A DNA stretch of 21,952 nucleotides from Podochytrium sp. JEL0797 (Eukaryota > Chytridiomycota > Chytridiomycetes > Chytridiales > Chytriomycetaceae), in contig JADGJG010000378.1 in assembly GCA_027596195.1 (NCBI GenBank), positions 1 to 21,952 of the forward strand, written 5' to 3'. This document shows positions 18,982 to 21,952 of the stretch, one piece after another. The position numbers and the translations under genes are program-made. How positions within the stretch are numbered: the first letter of the stretch is position 1; every line of letters starts with the position of its first letter. The notes under the pieces were generated by a model. That model was not told the DNA's origin, did not search any database, and saw only the letters and a program-made list of their open reading frames with translations.

Positions 18982-20110
18982 TCAGGCAATCTGGCCAGCG
19001 TGACATAACATGTCTTTGCGGGTGACAGTTGCATGCAGTAATGATCCAATGAGCTCTTGGATTGGCAATTTCCCAATCACACACTCTTGTTCTGGTATCA
19101 ACTCCATACTGATGTCATTATCAAATGGAATTTCGTATTTGCGACTTTGAAGCATTTTACTGAACTGTTTTAATCCGGTTTTGACCTTGGACAATGATCT
19201 GTTGCCTTTAAACTTCGATGCAGCATCTGGACTCTCTTGAATATTCTGTTCCGAGATTGTATATTCGGCTGCATTTGCGTTGACGGATTGGTCGAGAATT
19301 TCTGCAGCAATATTGACTTTGTGGTCATTGTCTGAACCACTGTCACTGACTGCACCATTCTCCTCCTCAGACAAGGACCCCTCTTCTGGAACCACGATTT
19401 TGATGTCAAAGTTGTCCAATTCCAACTTCTCCTGAATAGCCAGTCTCTTGCGGACTTCATCCTTTTGTTCTTCGGATGCCAGCATGACTGATCTACAATG
19501 CAAAGGAGAGTGTACGCCACACTTCCTACTTTTGCCAGATCCGCGTTGTCAAATGTGTTATTTGATGTGGCTCTAAGCATGATGTGAATCTTCTTGTACA
19601 TTTCGTGTGAGTAGAGGGGTGATCAAAATCGGTTCTGACTGATTCGCAAAGGATGACAATGATCACGTCATCCTTGTCTCTGTATTCATCATCTGAACTG
19701 GTCATACTGCTTTTGATTGGTTTTAATTTCGTTTCAACATTCTGAAATGAGTGTGTCCCTTCTTGAGCACTTCAATTTCCCCCTTCTCCCCTTGATCCAA
19801 GTAGGATGGATCCTTGAGAGCGAGTTTTTTGGTTTTGGAGAAAGTCTCCTTGAGTTTGGGACTCTACAGAGTCCTCAGAATCAGAGCTATGGAGCATGTC
19901 TTCAACAGCATGGCACTTGGGGAGAGATGAGGCAGCTGAGGCAGCAACAGGAGCTGCAGTGGCCAAAACCATGCTACCAGATGCAACATCAGCTAAAAGG
20001 GCACTATGGGCTTGGTCTGAGCCTTGCCCTTGCACTTCTTGCTACAGGGGTGCGAGGGAGGGCAAAATAGCCCAGAATGGTACTCTGAGTAGAAATGGGC
20101 TGCCTGCTCT
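18982..20110 (-). pseudogene. Right-arm ORF of outer element
   Basis: Starts in the right TIR with the same segment as the left arm (MVLATAAPVAASAASS, EDMLHSSDSEDSVES) and then diverges. After several frameshifts (about 19855, 19740, 19600, 19500) it includes SSDDEYRDKDDVIIVI, MYKKIHIMLRATSNNTFDNA and an acidic 173-codon frame (19503-18982). The last 70 codons (LKQFSKMLQSRKYEIPFDND; GKLPIQELIGSLLHATVTRK) resemble the C-terminal end of Ty1/copia-type reverse transcriptase, where a PxxELIGSLxxxxxTRxD motif is common. The resemblance is by eye and could be coincidental or a captured retroelement piece. A TGA follows QIA at the end. Otherwise unrecognised. Confidence 0.4.
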
Positions 20111-20139
20111 ATTTTTCGAGATGCTTTCACCTTAGCCCT
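19862..20139 (-). repeat. Right terminal inverted repeat of outer element
   Basis: Inverted partner of 14736-14991, about 20 bp longer because of indels. Outer end, read inwards: AGGGCTAAGGTGAAAGC. Confidence 0.85.
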
Positions 20140-20423
20140 GACAACCTCAGATAATATCATTCTCAGTCACATACAACAAATAAATGCCAAGCGTCGGAAT
20201 AAAGTGCAAACTGATGGAGGTGTAAAAAATCAAAATAAAAATAAGCAGGCACCCCCTTTTTTCAACACTCTCCACCCAAGCAGCCATCCTCAGCAGCGTG
20301 AAACACATACTGTAGGCATGACATCATCGCGAAAAAGGAAAGGGGGACTCTCAGCCAAAATCCAAAAATAAACTATCTAGTGGGTTTGCTGCTCATGCGG
20401 GAGCAAAGTAGTGCTTGCGTCAC
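20140..20423. other. Intergenic, nothing recognised
   Basis: AT-rich in its first half (many AATAAA-like runs near 20170-20250). It contains no ORF of note, repeat or RNA gene. Confidence 0.4.
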
Positions 20424-20822
20424 CTAAAGACAGGTGACTAAATCAACCAGAGAGCCAGGGATGGCCTCCTTGGCCGGAGACACTGGAGTTGATGGGTTGT
20501 GAGGGCTGGAATGCACCTCCTTGAGGTGTTTTGTTCTTCTGCTTCCACGAGGAAGGGTCGAAACACATTGATTGAAGCCATGGGCAAGGATACCAGTAGC
20601 GGCTTCGCAAATGTCATTGCTTGGGTGGATGCGGGTCAAGATGGCGTCAGTCTCAGACTGCTCTGTTGCCATAGAAGTGTTGTAGAAGGCCTTGTGTCCC
20701 AGAAGTTCACTTCGGATTTCCTCGATGGCTTATATGATTGCTGTTGCACACAGTAGTGATTCCGGTTTGGTAAAGTCGGTGGCTCGAATGTACCGGTCAA
20801 GTGCTGTTGACCCATATCGCAT
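20424..20822 (-). pseudogene. Unrecognised ORF with one in-frame stop
   Basis: ATG at 20820-20822, 133 codons to TAG at 20424, interrupted only by TAA at 20730-20732. Both halves read as ordinary protein in the same frame: STALDRYIRATDFTKPESLL before the stop, and EEIRSELLGHKAFYNTS, ICEAATGILAHGFNQCVSTL after it. I do not recognise the family. The second half alone (ATG at 20672, 82 codons) would be a shorter intact alternative. It sits between the outer transposon and a tRNA-Lys. The stop differs from a Gln codon CAA by one C-to-T change. A short intron around the stop is possible, but I find no convincing splice pair. Confidence 0.4.
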
Positions 20823-20880
20823 GGTGGTGGCGCCAGCTCGACCCTCACCCTATGGTTGTTATGCCTTTAACTAAAAATAT

Positions 20881-20953
20881 GCCCGGTTAGCTCAATCGGT
20901 AGAGCGTAAGACTCTTAATCTTAAGGTTGCGGGTTCGACCCCCGCATTGGGCT
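20881..20953 (+). tRNA. tRNA-Lys (anticodon CTT), copy 2
   Basis: Same 72-nt body as the copy at 13739-13810, opposite orientation: acceptor GCCCGGT/ATTGGGC, anticodon loop CTCTTAA, T loop TTCGACC. T runs at 20963-20966 and 20975-20981 provide Pol III termination. Discriminator T. Confidence 0.95.
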
Positions 20954-21103
20954 TTGTACACATTTTGAAATATATTTTTTTATGTCGAGCGTCACTTGCT
21001 GTGCCACTCAGTGTGCGCCTCCACTTGCCGCTGCTGCCTTCCACGTTGTTATCTTGCGCGTTTCTCCAGGGTGGATGTAGGCTTGTCCTGGGTTTATCCG
21101 CAA

Positions 21104-21112
21104 TATAAATAG
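21104..21112 (+). promoter_or_regulatory. TATA box of the RGG protein gene
   Basis: TATAAATAG lies 48 bp upstream of the ATG at 21152, leaving a leader of roughly 15-20 nt if initiation is about 30 bp downstream. No comparable TATA box is visible at the compact gene pairs in this window. Confidence 0.6.
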
Positions 21113-21151
21113 TTCCCTTCAATCAATCACTGCAATGCTCTCTACCACCGC

Positions 21152-21745
21152 ATGCACAACGTACCCAACCAGCCTGAGTTTGCTCCTTACCTCATCTTCG
21201 CAACTACCAAGAATCACATTCTTCGTCAGATGAATTCCCACTTTGACTCCATCAAGCGTTTTGCCGTCAACGACGCATCCATTGTGGACATGTCGAGTCT
21301 TCACGCTTTTATGGTCCAAGAGTCTTCCAACATGCACTACACGGGTACCGCTGTCGTACCAATTTACGCGTTCTCTGCCACAGCTGCTACTGCCCTTCCA
21401 AATTCTATTCTTCCTGACCCGAACAAGAACAAGAACCAAGGTCAACGTGGATGTCATGGTGGTCGTGGTGGTTGGCAACCTCCACCAGGTGGGGGCCCGC
21501 GTCCTCCCCCTGGTGGTGGTGCTGGTGGTTTTGTCGATTTTGGCGGTGGTCGTGGTCGCGGTGGCGGCTACGGCAACCGCAGCGGCCCTCGTGGTGGCCG
21601 TGGCGCTGGTCGTGGTGGCCCCTCCCACCGAGGCGGTAACCAATACGGGTACCAACCGTATCCATACCAACATCGCGGTCCTGTGGGTGCCCCTTCTCAT
21701 GCGTTGGAACAAGCACGGTCTGCTCCACAAACCAACTGCCTGTGA
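21152..21745 (+). CDS. Gly/Arg-rich (RGG) protein, probably RNA-binding
   Basis: 197 codons without intron. Residues 1-85 are a mixed, folded-looking segment (FAPYLIFATTKNHILRQMNS, FDSIKRFAVNDASIVDMSSL) that I do not recognise. Residues 90-170 are a Gly/Arg/Pro-rich tract with repeated RGG, RGRGGG and PPPGGG units, the kind of disordered region that binds RNA and is arginine-methylated in many RNA-binding proteins. The end is Tyr/Pro/Gln-rich. An ATG at 21134 lies in another frame and ends after about 35 codons; it may be an upstream ORF or unused. The opposite strand is also open here because of GGN-repeat composition, but it lacks a TATA box and reads as low complexity. A retrotransposon Gag origin cannot be excluded. 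The stop codon lies in a strong hairpin. Confidence 0.6.
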   Translation: MHNVPNQPEFAPYLIFATTKNHILRQMNSHFDSIKRFAVNDASIVDMSSLHAFMVQESSNMHYTGTAVVPIYAFSATAATALPNSILPDPNKNKNQGQRGCHGGRGGWQPPPGGGPRPPPGGGAGGFVDFGGGRGRGGGYGNRSGPRGGRGAGRGGPSHRGGNQYGYQPYPYQHRGPVGAPSHALEQARSAPQTNCL

Positions 21746-21769
21746 GATTCCCATCTCACAGGGGGTTGG
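21732..21769 (+). other. Hairpin spanning the RGG gene stop codon
   Basis: CCAAC-TG-CCTGTGAG / loop ATTCCCAT / CTCACAGG-GG-GTTGG: an 8-bp perfect inner stem and a 5-bp outer stem separated by a 2x2 mismatch. The TGA stop (21743-21745) is in the 5' arm. This could be a 3'-end or stability element. Confidence 0.7.
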
Positions 21770-21952
21770 TTGAGTTTGGTCTTCAGTTAGTAGTTGAATG
21801 TATTCAGTTTTGGGCTTGGGATTTTTCTCTGCAGGCGGAGGTTTGTGTTGCGTGGCTAGCTGAGGTGCTTTGGTGTTGCAGTGTCGAGCGAATACCAATG
21901 GTCTTGGTGTTCGCGAGAAGTTTGTGTTTTCGGGAGAAAATTGTCTATTACA
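21770..21952. other. Downstream flank, nothing recognised
   Basis: TTGGTTG/TTTGGT-rich sequence after the hairpin. No gene, RNA or repeat could be supported up to the end of the window. Confidence 0.35.

Larger units (their letters stand above)
14736..20139. mobile_element. Outer DNA transposon with long TIRs, interrupted
   Basis: Bounded by inverted repeats of about 256 and 278 bp. Both ends begin AGGGCTARGGTGAAAGC at 14736 and, inverted, at 20139. Total 5404 bp, of which 3340 bp is an inserted Harbinger element, leaving about 2.06 kb of original element. It carries two decayed convergent reading frames, one starting in each repeat. No transposase could be identified, so the superfamily is unknown. 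Long TIRs carrying both 5' ends recall Mutator-like elements. A clean target duplication is not visible; CTCAG occurs at 14727-14731 and at 20146-20150 but sits asymmetrically. Confidence 0.7.

Noticed and set aside
20730..20732. Alternative genetic code (TAA as Gln)
   Set aside because: Intact genes here use TAA and TGA as ordinary stops, for example TAA for the armadillo gene at 3355 and TGA for five other intact genes.
21119..21898. 259-codon minus-strand ORF opposite the RGG gene
   Set aside because: Its length comes from the GGN-repeat composition of the plus-strand gene; the translation is Thr/Ala/Arg low complexity and the promoter evidence favours the plus strand.

Overview
This is a nuclear eukaryotic window, most likely from a zoosporic (chytrid-type) fungus. 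The genes carry many very short GT-AG introns (mostly 45-80 nt, the shortest 33 nt). Intergenic gaps are tiny. One gene resembles CATIP, a protein of flagellated eukaryotes, while the rest are general eukaryotic housekeeping genes. The lineage is an inference; the exon joins below come from the sequence and all give open frames.

Layout. 1-1953: gene-poor, with two identical tRNA-Thr(CGT) genes and one unrecognised ORF. 1954-12075: a dense block of six spliced genes: an SDR oxidoreductase (-), an armadillo-repeat protein (-), a CATIP-like ciliogenesis protein (+), Vps55/LEPROT (+), COP9 signalosome subunit 1 (-) and an RPAP3-like TPR co-chaperone (+). Two pairs are divergent from very short shared promoters (83 bp and 36 bp between start codons), and two tandem gaps are only 72 and 50 bp. 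12076-13738: a degraded relic that looks like a PIF/Harbinger-type transposase. 13738-13810: tRNA-Lys(CTT) on the minus strand.

14736-20139: a nested transposon complex. An outer element with about 260-bp terminal inverted repeats carries two decayed convergent reading frames that start with the same N-terminal segment. Inside it sits a PIF/Harbinger element (15342-18681, 46-bp TIRs, palindromic subterminal repeats) with a transposase pseudogene (+) and a Myb/SANT-like partner pseudogene (-) whose stop codons overlap on opposite strands. Most of the disabling in-frame stops in this part can be explained as single C-to-T changes.

20140-21952: an unrecognised ORF with one internal stop, a second tRNA-Lys(CTT), and a gene for a Gly/Arg-rich (RGG) protein with a clear TATA box and a strong hairpin over its stop codon. 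Nothing here is a metabolic gene cluster. The intact genes are unrelated housekeeping functions packed closely, and the most unusual content is the nested transposons and the splicing and promoter architecture.
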